A stretch of DNA of 64,000 nt from RYN-122 sp963761655. GTDB taxonomy: Bacteria > Actinomycetota > Actinomycetes > Mycobacteriales > SCTD01. Every line of letters begins with the position of its first letter. Positions within the stretch are counted from its first letter, which is position 1. This document shows, in pieces, positions 10,888-18,910 of this stretch. The notes beneath the pieces are model-generated. The model made no database searches and had not been told where the DNA came from. It was given only the letters and a program-made list of their open reading frames with translations. Location of the stretch: positions 186,001-250,000 of the forward strand of contig CAVXHI010000008.1 in assembly GCA_963761655.1 (NCBI GenBank), read 5' to 3'. A program made the translations under genes and the position numbers.

Positions 10888-11828
10888 GCGGTCTCCTCCT
10901 CGGTGGGGCGACCCGTGAGGGTCAGGAAGACGTCGTCCAGCGTGGGACGGCGCAGAGCGAGCTCGCTGACGACGACGCCAGCCTCCTCGAGCACGCGGGC
11001 GGCCTCGGTGACGAGCGTGACGCCGGTGGTGGCCTGCATCGTGAGGTCCCCGCCGGTGCCCCGGACCGGGTCGCCGACCAGCTGGAGCGCCGTCATCGCG
11101 CGCTCCCCGTCGGCGACGTCGGCCGGCCGCACGACGACCACCGAGCCGCCGACCTTGTCCTTGAGCTCGTCGCTCGTGCCCTCGGCGATGACCTTGCCGG
11201 TGTCGATCACGGCGATCCGGTCGGCCAGACGGTCGGCCTCCTCGAGGTACTGCGTGGTGAGCAGCAGGGTCGTGCCGTCGCGGACGAGGTCCTCGATGAC
11301 CTCCCACAGGCGGAGGCGGCTGCGCGGGTCGAGGCCGGTGGTGGGCTCGTCGAGGAACAGCACCCGGGGGCGGTTGACCAGGGAGGCGGCGAGGTCGAGG
11401 CGGCGCCGCATGCCGCCGGAGTAGCCGCCGACGACGCGCGAGGCGGCGTCGGTCAGCTCGAACCGCTCGAGCAGCTCGTCGGCGCGACGGGTGATCTCGG
11501 CCTTCGGCAGGTGGTAGAGCCGGCCGACCAGCAGGAGGTTCTCCCGCCCGGTCAGGAGCTCGTCGACGGCGGCGTACTGCCCGGCGACGCCGATCACGCC
11601 GCGCAGCCGGTCCGGTTCCTTGAGCACGTCGATGCCGAGGACGGTCGCCCGTCCGCTGTCGGGGCGCAGCAGGGTGGTGAGCACCCGGACCGTCGTCGTC
11701 TTGCCGGCGCCGTTCGGGCCGAGCAGACCGAGGACGCGGCCCTCGGGGACCTGCAGCGTCACGCCGTCGAGCGCCCGGGTCTTGCCGTACGTCTTGACGA
11801 GGCCCTCGACCTCGACCGCTTCTGCCAT
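10884..11828 (-). CDS. ABC transporter ATP-binding protein (DrrA-like)
   Basis: A 314-residue ATPase with Walker A GPNGAGKTT, signature YSGGM, Walker B VLFLDEPTTGLD and a switch His replaced by Gln (LTTQYLEEAD), as is common in DrrA-type daunorubicin-resistance ATPases. The C-terminal 90 residues match the DrrA-specific extension. It energises the downstream ABC-2 permease. It is probably first in a three-gene operon (ATPase, permease, small membrane protein). Confidence 0.92.
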   Translation of the reverse strand: MAEAVEVEGLVKTYGKTRALDGVTLQVPEGRVLGLLGPNGAGKTTTVRVLTTLLRPDSGRATVLGIDVLKEPDRLRGVIGVAGQYAAVDELLTGRENLLLVGRLYHLPKAEITRRADELLERFELTDAASRVVGGYSGGMRRRLDLAASLVNRPRVLFLDEPTTGLDPRSRLRLWEVIEDLVRDGTTLLLTTQYLEEADRLADRIAVIDTGKVIAEGTSDELKDKVGGSVVVVRPADVADGERAMTALQLVGDPVRGTGGDLTMQATTGVTLVTEAARVLEEAGVVVSELALRRPTLDDVFLTLTGRPTEEETA

Positions 11829-11838
11829 GCGCCGGAGG

Positions 11839-12858
11839 CTAGGGGAAGGTCGTGTACCGCAGGATCCGGTCGTCGCCCGGACGCTGCGTCCCGGACAGGC
11901 CGTTGTTGCTGCTCATGACCCAGACCGAGCCGTCCTTCGGGTTCCGCGCCACTGCCCGGATCCGCCCGTACGTCCCCTGCAGCATCGAGGTCGCGCCGGT
12001 GACGGTCGCGCCGCTGGTGCGCAGCCGCCAGACCCGCTGTCCGCGCAGGGCCGCGACGTAGACGCTGTCGCCCTTCACCGTGATCCCGGACGGCGAGGCG
12101 TCCTCGGGGCGCCAGGTCCAGACGGGGTCGACGAACCGGGAGTCCCCGCCCCTGCCCTCGACCGTCGGCCAGCCGTAGTTGCCGCCGGACTGCAGGACGT
12201 TGACCTCGTCCTGCTCGTTCTGGCCGAGCTCGCTGGCCCAGACCCGGCCGCTCGCGTCCTGCGCCAGGCCCTGCACGTTGCGGTGGCCGTAGGAGAAGAC
12301 CCGTCCGAAGCGGTTGCCCGGGGCGGCGCCGCCCTTCTCGTCCACCCGCAGGACCTTGCCGTTGAGGCTCTTCGTGTCCTGCGACCTCGAGGTGGTGCCG
12401 CCGTCGCCGGTGCCGATCCAGAGGTAGCCGTCGCGGTCGGTCATGAGCCGCCCGCCGTTGTGGATGTTCGCCTTGGCGATGCCAGTGACGATCGGGACCG
12501 GGCGGGCGGCGGAGCCGCGGCGGACGTAGGCGACCCGGTTGTCGGTGGCCGACGTGTAGTAGACGAAGAAGCGGCGGTCGGTGGCGTAGTCCTTCGGCAC
12601 GGCGATGCCCAGCACGCCGCCCTCGCCCTGCGGCCGCGCCTCGGTGACCGTGTAGATCTTCCGGGCCGGCTGCCCCGGCTTGACCTCCCAGACGGCGCCC
12701 GTCCGCTCGGTGAACAGCGCCGTGCCGTCGGGCAGGAACGCGATCCCCCACGGGATCTGCTTGCCCGTGGTGATCGTCTGCGGGGCGCTCAGCGCCTGGG
12801 CCGGCGCGAGGGGGAGCAGTGCGGTGAGGGCGGCGGCCAGGACCAGGAGGCGCTTCAT
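11839..12858 (-). CDS. Secreted PQQ-type sugar dehydrogenase (sorbosone/glucose dehydrogenase family)
   Basis: A 339-residue protein with an N-terminal signal peptide (MKRLLVLAAALTALLPLAPAQA). A six-bladed propeller of the soluble glucose/sorbosone dehydrogenase family follows, with recognisable GIAFLPDG, HNGGRL, WIGTGDGG and GNNYGWP-like (GGNYGWP) motifs. Family enzymes oxidise aldose sugars with PQQ outside the membrane, although many actinobacterial members are uncharacterised. No PQQ synthesis genes are in the window. Its start lies only 18 bases from the divergent hemW start. Confidence 0.85.
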   Translation of the reverse strand: MKRLLVLAAALTALLPLAPAQALSAPQTITTGKQIPWGIAFLPDGTALFTERTGAVWEVKPGQPARKIYTVTEARPQGEGGVLGIAVPKDYATDRRFFVYYTSATDNRVAYVRRGSAARPVPIVTGIAKANIHNGGRLMTDRDGYLWIGTGDGGTTSRSQDTKSLNGKVLRVDEKGGAAPGNRFGRVFSYGHRNVQGLAQDASGRVWASELGQNEQDEVNVLQSGGNYGWPTVEGRGGDSRFVDPVWTWRPEDASPSGITVKGDSVYVAALRGQRVWRLRTSGATVTGATSMLQGTYGRIRAVARNPKDGSVWVMSSNNGLSGTQRPGDDRILRYTTFP

Positions 12859-12876
12859 GTCGAGACGGTACGTCGC

Positions 12877-14073
12877 ATGCCTGACCATGGACAGGTGGCC
12901 GGCCCCCTCCCTCTCGGCGAGCCGGTGCCGGCGTCCGGCGCGCTGCCCGAGGGGACCGTCGTCGGGGGACGCCCGTTCGGCCTGTACCTGCACGTGCCGT
13001 TCTGCCTGACCCGCTGCGGCTACTGCGACTTCAACACCTACACCGACCTCGGCGGCCTGCAGGCCTCCTACGCCGACGCCGCGATCAGCGAGGTGCGGCT
13101 CGCCCGTCAGGTGCTCGGCGACGTCGACCTGCCGGTGCAGACGGTGTTCGTCGGGGGCGGCACCCCGACGCTGCTGCCCAGCCGGGACCTCGTCCGCGTG
13201 CTCGGCGCCGTCCGGGACGAGTTCGGGCTGGCCGAGGGCGCGGAGGTCACGACGGAGGCCAACCCCGACAGCGTCACGCCGGCGTCGCTGCGGGTCCTGC
13301 GCGAGGGCGGCTTCACCCGGGTCTCGTTCGGCATGCAGTCGGCCGTGCCCCACGTGCTCGCGACGCTGGACCGCACCCACACGGAGGGCCGGCCGCAGGA
13401 GGCCGTCGCGGAGGCGTTCTCGGAGGGCTTCGCGCAGGTCAGCCTCGACCTCATCTACGGCACGCCCGGCGAGTCCGACGCCGACTGGCAGCGCTCCCTC
13501 GACGCCGTCCACGAGGCGCGCCCCACCCACGTGTCGGCGTACGCGCTCATCGTCGAGGAGGGCACCCGGCTCGGCCGGCAGGTGGCCCGCGGCGAGCTCC
13601 CCGCCCCCGACGACGACGTCCTCGCCGACCGGTACCTGATGGCCTCGGAGGCGCTCGAGGGCCGGCTGCCCTGGTACGAGGTCAGCAACTGGGGCGAGCC
13701 CTGCCGGCACAACCTCGCCTACTGGCGTGGCGACGACTGGTGGGGCATCGGCCCGGGGGCGCACAGCCACGTCGGCGGCGTCCGCTGGTGGAACGGCAAG
13801 CACCCGGCGCCCTACGCCGCCGCCCTGGCGCAGGGGCGCTCTCCCGCGGCCGGCCGCGAGGTCCTGTCCCACGACGACCGCCGGGTCGAGCGGGTCCTGC
13901 TCGAGCTGCGGCTGCGGGAGGGCCTGCCGCTGGACGTGCTGCGCCCGGAGGGGCGCGCGGCGGCGCACCGGCACGCCGAGGACGGTCTGCTCGAGCTCGA
14001 CGGCGACCGGGCGGTGCTGACCCTGCGCGGCCGGCTGCTCGCCGACGCCGTCGTGCGCGACCTCGTCGACTAG
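12877..14073 (+). CDS. hemW: Radical SAM heme chaperone HemW (coproporphyrinogen III oxidase-like)
   Basis: A 398-residue radical-SAM protein. The cluster-binding cysteines are C43, C47 and C50 (CLTRCGYC), the HemW-type CxxxCxxC with an aromatic residue before the last Cys. Downstream motifs are VGGGTPT, TTEANPD, FGMQS and LIYGTPGE. HemW delivers heme to acceptor proteins and is often misnamed HemN. The ATG at 12877 leaves about 33 residues before FGLYLHVPFC, and a somewhat later start is possible. Position after lepA is common in actinobacteria. Confidence 0.92.
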   Translation: MPDHGQVAGPLPLGEPVPASGALPEGTVVGGRPFGLYLHVPFCLTRCGYCDFNTYTDLGGLQASYADAAISEVRLARQVLGDVDLPVQTVFVGGGTPTLLPSRDLVRVLGAVRDEFGLAEGAEVTTEANPDSVTPASLRVLREGGFTRVSFGMQSAVPHVLATLDRTHTEGRPQEAVAEAFSEGFAQVSLDLIYGTPGESDADWQRSLDAVHEARPTHVSAYALIVEEGTRLGRQVARGELPAPDDDVLADRYLMASEALEGRLPWYEVSNWGEPCRHNLAYWRGDDWWGIGPGAHSHVGGVRWWNGKHPAPYAAALAQGRSPAAGREVLSHDDRRVERVLLELRLREGLPLDVLRPEGRAAAHRHAEDGLLELDGDRAVLTLRGRLLADAVVRDLVD

Positions 14074-14300
14074 CCGGCGCGCACGAGACGCAGCGCACAC
14101 GGGGAATCCGGGCGCCCGGCGGTAGGTTGGGACACCTGCCGGGGCACTGCCCCCGGCCCCCTCCTGCGGACGAGCCGTCCGCACGGTCGCTCGTGTGTCG
14201 TCGTCTTGTTCAGGGTCCCTGGAACCAGGGTCCGGTCCGGTCCGCGTCGCAGCTCCACCCGACAGCGACCCGCCCCCCACCCTGATCTCGAAGGACACCC
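14074..14300 (+). promoter_or_regulatory. Long structured leader upstream of the DEAD-box helicase
   Basis: There are 227 bases between hemW and the helicase start with no ORF of substance. I see three short hairpins: 14138-14144 with 14151-14157 (GCCGGGG/CCCCGGC), 14166-14171 with 14177-14182 (GCGGAC/GTCCGC), and CCCTGG/CCAGGG around 14217-14230. A GGTCC triplicate follows. A purine-rich AAGGAC lies before the TTG start. The first hairpin could be the hemW terminator although no T run follows. The rest resembles a long 5' untranslated region, as is common for RNA-helicase genes. Promoter position is not certain. Confidence 0.4.
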
Positions 14301-15803
14301 TTGCCCTCCAGCTACGCCTCTTCCAGCACGTCCCGCAGCAGCTCCTCCGGCGGCTCCTGGCGCCAGGGCAGCAGCCCGCGCCGCGGCCGTCCGCGCAGCA
14401 GCGCGCCCGCCCCGAAGACGATCGTCAAGAGCGACCTCGAGCTCGCCCTCGACGCCGCCGCCGAGGCTGCCGAGACCGACACCGCCGAGGCGCCGTCGTT
14501 CGCGCAGCTCGGTCTGCCCGACCGCCTCGTGTCGCTGCTCGCCCGTCGTGGCATGGACGCGCCGTTCGCCATCCAGGCCCGCGCCCTGCCGGACGCCCTC
14601 GCCGGCCGCGACGTCCTCGGCCGCGGCCAGACCGGGTCGGGCAAGACGCTCGCCTTCGGCCTGCCGACGATCGTCCGGCTGCTCGCCGGCCCGCGCCGCA
14701 CGCCGAACCGCCCGCGCGCCCTCGTGCTCGTCCCGACCCGCGAGCTCGCGCAGCAGGTCCACGACGCCCTCGCGCCGCTGGCCCAGCCGATCGACCTGAA
14801 GCTCGCCACCGTCTACGGCGGTGCGTCCATGGGTCGCCAGATCGACCAGCTCCGCCGCGGCGTCGACCTCGTCATCGCGACGCCGGGCCGCCTGCAGGAC
14901 CTCATCGAGCAGGGCGAGTGCAAGCTCGACGCCATCGAGATCACGGTCCTCGACGAGGCCGACCACATGGCCGACCTCGGGTTCCTCCCGGCCGTCACGG
15001 CGCTGCTCGACCTCACGCCGTCGACCAGCCAGCGGATGCTGTTCTCCGCGACGCTCGACCGCGGCGTGGACAAGCTGGTGCGCTCCTACCTGCGCGACCC
15101 CGCCGTGCACGCGGTGGCCGCCAGCTCCAGCCCGGTCGCCCTCATGGACCACCAGGTCTGGGCCGTCACCCACGACGCCAAGCCCGCGCTCGCCGCCGAG
15201 ATCGCCGCCCGCCCGGCCCGCACGTTGTTCTTCGTGCGGACCAAGCACGGCGCGGACCGCCTCGCGATGCAGCTCCGGCAGAGCGGCGTCGAGGCCGGCG
15301 CGATCCACGGCAACCTCACCCAGGGCGCCCGCAAGCGCGCGCTGGACGACTTCGCCACCGGTCACGCCCGGGTGCTCGTCGCCACCGACGTCGCCGCCCG
15401 CGGCATCCACGTCGACGACGTCGACCTCGTCGTGCACTACGACCCGCCGGCCGACCACAAGGACTACCTGCACCGCTCCGGTCGCACCGCCCGCGCGGGT
15501 GCTGCCGGCACGGTCCTGTCGTTCGTGCTGAGCGACCAGGTCCGCGACCACCAGCGGATGCGCGAGTCGATCGGCATCGAGACCAACGCGGTCGCCGTCA
15601 CGGCCGGGCACCCCGCCGTGCGCGTCGTGGCCGAGTCCGGCGACGAGATCGTCCTCGGCCCGCGGATGAGCCAGCCCCGCGAGCGCAGCAGCTCCGGCCG
15701 CCCGCGCAGCCCCTACGCCGGCAGCCGCAGCAGCGGTGCCTACACGGGGCGCACCGGCACGCCCCGGCCGGCGTCGGCGCCGCGCCGTCCCGCGCAGCCC
15801 TAG
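14301..15803 (+). CDS. DEAD-box RNA helicase
   Basis: A 500-residue ATP-dependent RNA helicase. Motif I is GQTGSGKT (residues 109-116), followed by PTRELAQQ, TPGRL, the DEAD box in VLDEADHMADLG, SAT, TDVAARGI and HRSGRTARA. Short Ser/Arg-rich tails flank the core. Such enzymes remodel structured RNA and assist ribosome assembly, especially in the cold. The start is TTG at 14301, chosen because a purine-rich ribosome binding site lies 5-10 bases upstream and the Ser-rich N-terminus is typical. A strong terminator follows. Confidence 0.93.
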   Translation: MPSSYASSSTSRSSSSGGSWRQGSSPRRGRPRSSAPAPKTIVKSDLELALDAAAEAAETDTAEAPSFAQLGLPDRLVSLLARRGMDAPFAIQARALPDALAGRDVLGRGQTGSGKTLAFGLPTIVRLLAGPRRTPNRPRALVLVPTRELAQQVHDALAPLAQPIDLKLATVYGGASMGRQIDQLRRGVDLVIATPGRLQDLIEQGECKLDAIEITVLDEADHMADLGFLPAVTALLDLTPSTSQRMLFSATLDRGVDKLVRSYLRDPAVHAVAASSSPVALMDHQVWAVTHDAKPALAAEIAARPARTLFFVRTKHGADRLAMQLRQSGVEAGAIHGNLTQGARKRALDDFATGHARVLVATDVAARGIHVDDVDLVVHYDPPADHKDYLHRSGRTARAGAAGTVLSFVLSDQVRDHQRMRESIGIETNAVAVTAGHPAVRVVAESGDEIVLGPRMSQPRERSSSGRPRSPYAGSRSSGAYTGRTGTPRPASAPRRPAQP

Positions 15804-15823
15804 GCACCCCCCGCACCGCTGAC

Positions 15824-15852
15824 CGCCCGTCCCCGCACTCAGGGGACGGGCG
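15824..15852 (+). terminator. Rho-independent-type terminator after the helicase gene
   Basis: A perfect 11-bp inverted repeat (CGCCCGTCCCC / GGGGACGGGCG) with a 7-base loop sits 20 bases after the helicase stop. It is followed by TTCTG, a weak T tract, as usual in high-GC genomes. Confidence 0.75.
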
Positions 15853-15870
15853 TTCTGCGTCGAAGGCATC

Positions 15871-16836
15871 ATGAGACCCCCGCTCGAGAGGACCACCGCA
15901 GTGCGCAGGACCGCCGTCGTCGCCCTCCTCGTCGCGCTCGTCGCCGGCCCGGCCGCGGCCGCCCCGACAGCCGCCGACCGCAAGCGGGTCGTCGTCGGGA
16001 CGGACTCCTACCTGTTCATCGCGCAGGACTGGACGGTGCCCTGCCAGGACGCGGGGCAGGCCGCCGCATCAGCCGGCCGCACCGGTCAGCTGACCTCGGC
16101 GATCCGTCGCTCCGGCCGCGAGGTCGCGCTCGTCGTCGCGCCCGACAAGTCGACGGTCCGCTCCGGCAACGTCGTGGCGTCCCGCGTGCCCGGCAAGGCC
16201 TGCGCCGACCGGCAGAAGGCCGCGCTCTGGTCCGCCCTGGCGAAGGACCCCGCCCTCGTCGACCTCCGCCGTCCGCTGTCCTCCGCCGGCTCGAAGCACC
16301 AGACCTACTGGCGCAAGGACACCCACTGGACGCCGACGTCGTCCGGCGTCTACGCCCAGCAGCTGGCCAAGCGCTTCGACCCGCTGCTCCCGCCGCGGCT
16401 GACCACGCAGGCCGCCACGTACACCCGCACCGGCGACCTCGCCCAGGTGCTGCAGCAGCCCGCCAGGGAGACCGTGCAGGGCCTGCGGCTGGTCTCGCCC
16501 GGGGTCACCGTCCGCGAGCTCGCCCGGCGTGACATCGGCGTCGGCATCGACGTCCGCACCACCCGCGCGACCGCAGGGCCGCTCGGGCGGGTCGTGCCGG
16601 GGCGCACCGTCTTCGTCGGCGACAGCATGGACGACGTCTCGGTCGAGCAGCTCGCGCCGCTGTTCGCCGAGGCCGTGTTCGTCTGGCTGCTGCCGGGCCG
16701 GCCCGTCGCGCCCGTGGTGCGCGAGCTCGCCGACGCCGACCGCGTGGTCGTCGAGACGGTCGAGCGCTTCGGCAGCCGCTTCCGGATGCAGCAGCCCGAC
16801 GCCGTCCGCGCCGTGCAGGGCCTGCCCCAGCGCTAG
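15871..16836 (+). CDS. Secreted AlgX/AlgJ-like SGNH-type protein
   Basis: A 321-residue exported protein. A signal peptide (VRRTAVVALLVALVAGPAAAA) starts at the GTG at 15901, and the ATG at 15871 would add ten residues. The mature part shows the alginate-acetylation (AlgJ/AlgX, DHHW) pattern: DSYLFIAQDW, APDKSTV, KDTHWTP and GDSMDD, which would supply the Ser/His/Asp catalytic set. Relatives O-acetylate exopolysaccharides in the cell envelope. No membrane-bound O-acyltransferase partner is adjacent. It ends tail to tail with the hydrolase gene, with overlapping stops. Confidence 0.75.
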   Translation: MRPPLERTTAVRRTAVVALLVALVAGPAAAAPTAADRKRVVVGTDSYLFIAQDWTVPCQDAGQAAASAGRTGQLTSAIRRSGREVALVVAPDKSTVRSGNVVASRVPGKACADRQKAALWSALAKDPALVDLRRPLSSAGSKHQTYWRKDTHWTPTSSGVYAQQLAKRFDPLLPPRLTTQAATYTRTGDLAQVLQQPARETVQGLRLVSPGVTVRELARRDIGVGIDVRTTRATAGPLGRVVPGRTVFVGDSMDDVSVEQLAPLFAEAVFVWLLPGRPVAPVVRELADADRVVVETVERFGSRFRMQQPDAVRAVQGLPQR

Positions 16837-17702
16837 GAGGCCTGGGCACGCACCGCGTCGGCGACCACCTGCGGGGCCTCCTCGGGCAGGAAGTGCCCGA
16901 CGCCCGGCAGGAGGTCGACCTCCCCGGGGAGGTCGGCGAGCAGCGACGGGTGCACGACGAGGTCGCCCTCGCCCGCGATCAGCCGGGTCGGCACCCGCAG
17001 GTCCTGCGCCCGGTAGCGGCCGGACCAGACCGGGAGGGCCTCCGCGCGCAGGAACGTCCGGTAGACGAGGCTGCTCGCGCGTGCCCGCGCGGGTTCGGCC
17101 AGCACAGCGGAGTAGACCCGCAGGTCGGCGTCGGTGAAGGTGCCCGGTGCGGACGTCCCCGCCCGGATCAGCCGTTCGACCGCCGTGCCCTGCCGGACCA
17201 GGGCCTCGCCCAGCACCGGCGTGCTCAGCGGCAGCTGGTAGGCGGCCCGCCACAGCTGCAGCAGCCGGGCGTCGCTGCGCTGGAACGGCGGCGGGATGGA
17301 CAGCGCGAGGAACGACGAGAAGCGCTCGGGCGCACGCAGGCAGGCGAGGAACCCGGTCCACCCGCCCCAGTCGTGGCCGACCAGCTGCACCTGGGGCAGG
17401 TCGAGGGCGTCGAGCACACCGAGCAGGTCGGTGGCGAACTGCTCCTTGTCGTAGCCGGCGGCGGGAGCGCCGGTCCAGCCGTGACCGCGCAGGTCGGGCA
17501 TCAGCAGCCGGAAGTCCTGCGCGAGCAGCGGGACGACCCGGCGCCAGGACCACCAGTGCTGCGGCCAGCCGTGCTGCAGCAGCAGCGGGGGCGCGTCGGC
17601 CGGACCGGCCTCGGCGACGTGGACGGACAGACCGCCGCTGTCCGTTACAGGAAGGGTCACGGTCCGGTGGGTCACGCCGTCGAGCGGAGGCAGGGGGAGC
17701 AC
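16833..17702 (-). CDS. Alpha/beta hydrolase, epoxide-hydrolase-like
   Basis: A 289-residue alpha/beta hydrolase. It has the oxyanion motif HGWPQHWWSWR, nucleophile Asp in VGHDWGG, and the catalytic His in GVGHFLPEE. An Asp nucleophile with the HGWP motif is typical of epoxide hydrolases and haloalkane dehalogenases, which hydrolyse small hydrophobic substrates in the cytoplasm. The physiological substrate is unknown. Start GTG at 17702. Confidence 0.85.
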   Translation of the reverse strand: MLPLPPLDGVTHRTVTLPVTDSGGLSVHVAEAGPADAPPLLLQHGWPQHWWSWRRVVPLLAQDFRLLMPDLRGHGWTGAPAAGYDKEQFATDLLGVLDALDLPQVQLVGHDWGGWTGFLACLRAPERFSSFLALSIPPPFQRSDARLLQLWRAAYQLPLSTPVLGEALVRQGTAVERLIRAGTSAPGTFTDADLRVYSAVLAEPARARASSLVYRTFLRAEALPVWSGRYRAQDLRVPTRLIAGEGDLVVHPSLLADLPGEVDLLPGVGHFLPEEAPQVVADAVRAQAS

Positions 17703-17798
17703 CCGACCTGCCTACCGGACGGGAAGAGTCCGGCGCCCCGCGGGTTGTCCGACGTGTCGGGGCGGCACCACGTCGGACCCGGGGACGAGGAGAACGCC

Positions 17799-17999
17799 GT
17801 GGGACTGTTCGACGCTGCCAAGGACGCCGCTGCCAAGGCTGTCGACAAGGGCAAGGACCTCGCCGGCGAGCACGGCGACAAGGTGCAGGACGGGATCGAG
17901 AAGGCGGGCGACCTCGTCGACGACCGCACCGGCGGGAAGTTCGAGGGTCACGTCGACAAGGCGCAGGACTTCGCCCGCGACCGCGCCGACAGGGTCTAG
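17799..17999 (+). CDS. Small MT0933-like antitoxin-family protein
   Basis: A 66-residue, highly charged helical protein starting VGLFDAAKDAAAKAVDKGK. It matches the actinobacterial MT0933-type antitoxin family, small proteins with repeated KAxDxxxDKxxD-like heptads. The GTG at 17799 follows a purine-rich site (GGGGACGAGGAG). No toxin gene lies next to it, so the antitoxin role is only inferred from family naming. It converges on the next gene with overlapping ends (17996-17999). Confidence 0.7.
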   Translation: MGLFDAAKDAAAKAVDKGKDLAGEHGDKVQDGIEKAGDLVDDRTGGKFEGHVDKAQDFARDRADRV

Positions 18000-18835
18000 G
18001 TCACGACGAGCGTGCAGGCCTGACGCACGCGCTCGCGCAGCGGGGCCGCCTCCTCGGCGAAGCCCCGCTGCGCGGCCGCGTACTCGCCCCGGCCCGCGGC
18101 CGTCTCGATCCGCACGGGCTCCAGGCCGAGGGCCGACAGGTCGTAGGGCGAGGCCCGCATGTCCAGCACCCGGACGCGCTTCGCCAGGGCGAAGGCGTCC
18201 GCGACCAGCTCCGAGGCGACGTACGGCGCCAGCCGGTACGCCCACTTGTAGAGGTCCATCGCGGCGTGCAGGCAACCGGGCTGCTCGAGGTCGACCTGCG
18301 TCTCGCGCGTCGGCTGCACCGCGTTCAGCGGGCGGGCGCTGTCGGTGAAGAACCGGAACGCGTCGAAGTGCGTGCACGTCACCGGTCGGGCGTCGACCAC
18401 CGCCGTCGTCCCCGCCGCGCCCAGCCGCAGCGGCCAGGTGGCGTGCCGGACGTCGTCCTGCTCCTGCCCGTGCACCATGGCCCACTCGTGCAGCCCGAAG
18501 CAGCCGAACGACGCCGGCCGCGACGCCGTCGCCGCGAGCAGCAGCCCGGTCTGCCGGGCCAGCCGCACCAGCCGGTCCGGGGGCGGCGGCAGCGCCGTGC
18601 CGCCCGGGACCGCCACGAAGGGTCCGGTCGGGCCGTCCTCGAGGACCACGCCCGGCCCCGGGCTCCAGCGGCGCAGGTGGGCGGGGCGCTGGCCGTAGTA
18701 GGTGAACAGGAAGTCCTCGACGGGGTGCCGCTCCCCCCTGCTCGCCCGGGCCAGCACGGGCGCCGTCCAGGCGTCGACGCGCTCCTCGTGGGCGGCCCGC
18801 CGGGCCTGCCACACCTGCGCGGGCAGCACCTCCAC
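17996..18835 (-). CDS. Conserved actinobacterial protein (often annotated 3-methyladenine DNA glycosylase)
   Basis: A 279-residue protein with conserved blocks HPVEDFLFTYY, FGCFGLHEWAMVH, RFFTDSARPLNA, QPGCLHAAMDLYKWAY and DMRASPYDL. These define a family that actinobacterial annotations commonly call 3-methyladenine DNA glycosylase. I see no helix-hairpin-helix or known glycosylase motif, so the enzymatic label should be treated as transferred. The GTG at 18835 was chosen because similar proteins begin just before VLPAQVW. It is divergent from hrcA, whose CIRCE operator lies 32 bases from this start. Confidence 0.6.
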   Translation of the reverse strand: MEVLPAQVWQARRAAHEERVDAWTAPVLARASRGERHPVEDFLFTYYGQRPAHLRRWSPGPGVVLEDGPTGPFVAVPGGTALPPPPDRLVRLARQTGLLLAATASRPASFGCFGLHEWAMVHGQEQDDVRHATWPLRLGAAGTTAVVDARPVTCTHFDAFRFFTDSARPLNAVQPTRETQVDLEQPGCLHAAMDLYKWAYRLAPYVASELVADAFALAKRVRVLDMRASPYDLSALGLEPVRIETAAGRGEYAAAQRGFAEEAAPLRERVRQACTLVVT

Positions 18836-18866
18836 GGGGTCCAGGCTAGGGGGCGCGGGCGGTATG

Positions 18867-18893
18867 CTGGCACTCCTGTACCGCGAGTGCCAG
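18867..18893 (+). promoter_or_regulatory. CIRCE operator for HrcA
   Basis: CTGGCACTC, nine bases, then GAGTGCCAG: a perfect inverted repeat matching the CIRCE consensus (TTAGCACTC-N9-GAGTGCTAA) at its core. It sits 17 bases before the hrcA start and overlaps a TATGCT -10-like hexamer at 18863-18868, so bound HrcA would block transcription. Confidence 0.9.
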
Positions 18894-18910
18894 GCCCCGG
18901 GAGGTGCGCA

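Noticed and set aside
17996..18835. A confident DNA glycosylase call
   Set aside because: Only database-style naming supports it; no helix-hairpin-helix or catalytic Asp motif is visible, so I kept it as a conserved protein.
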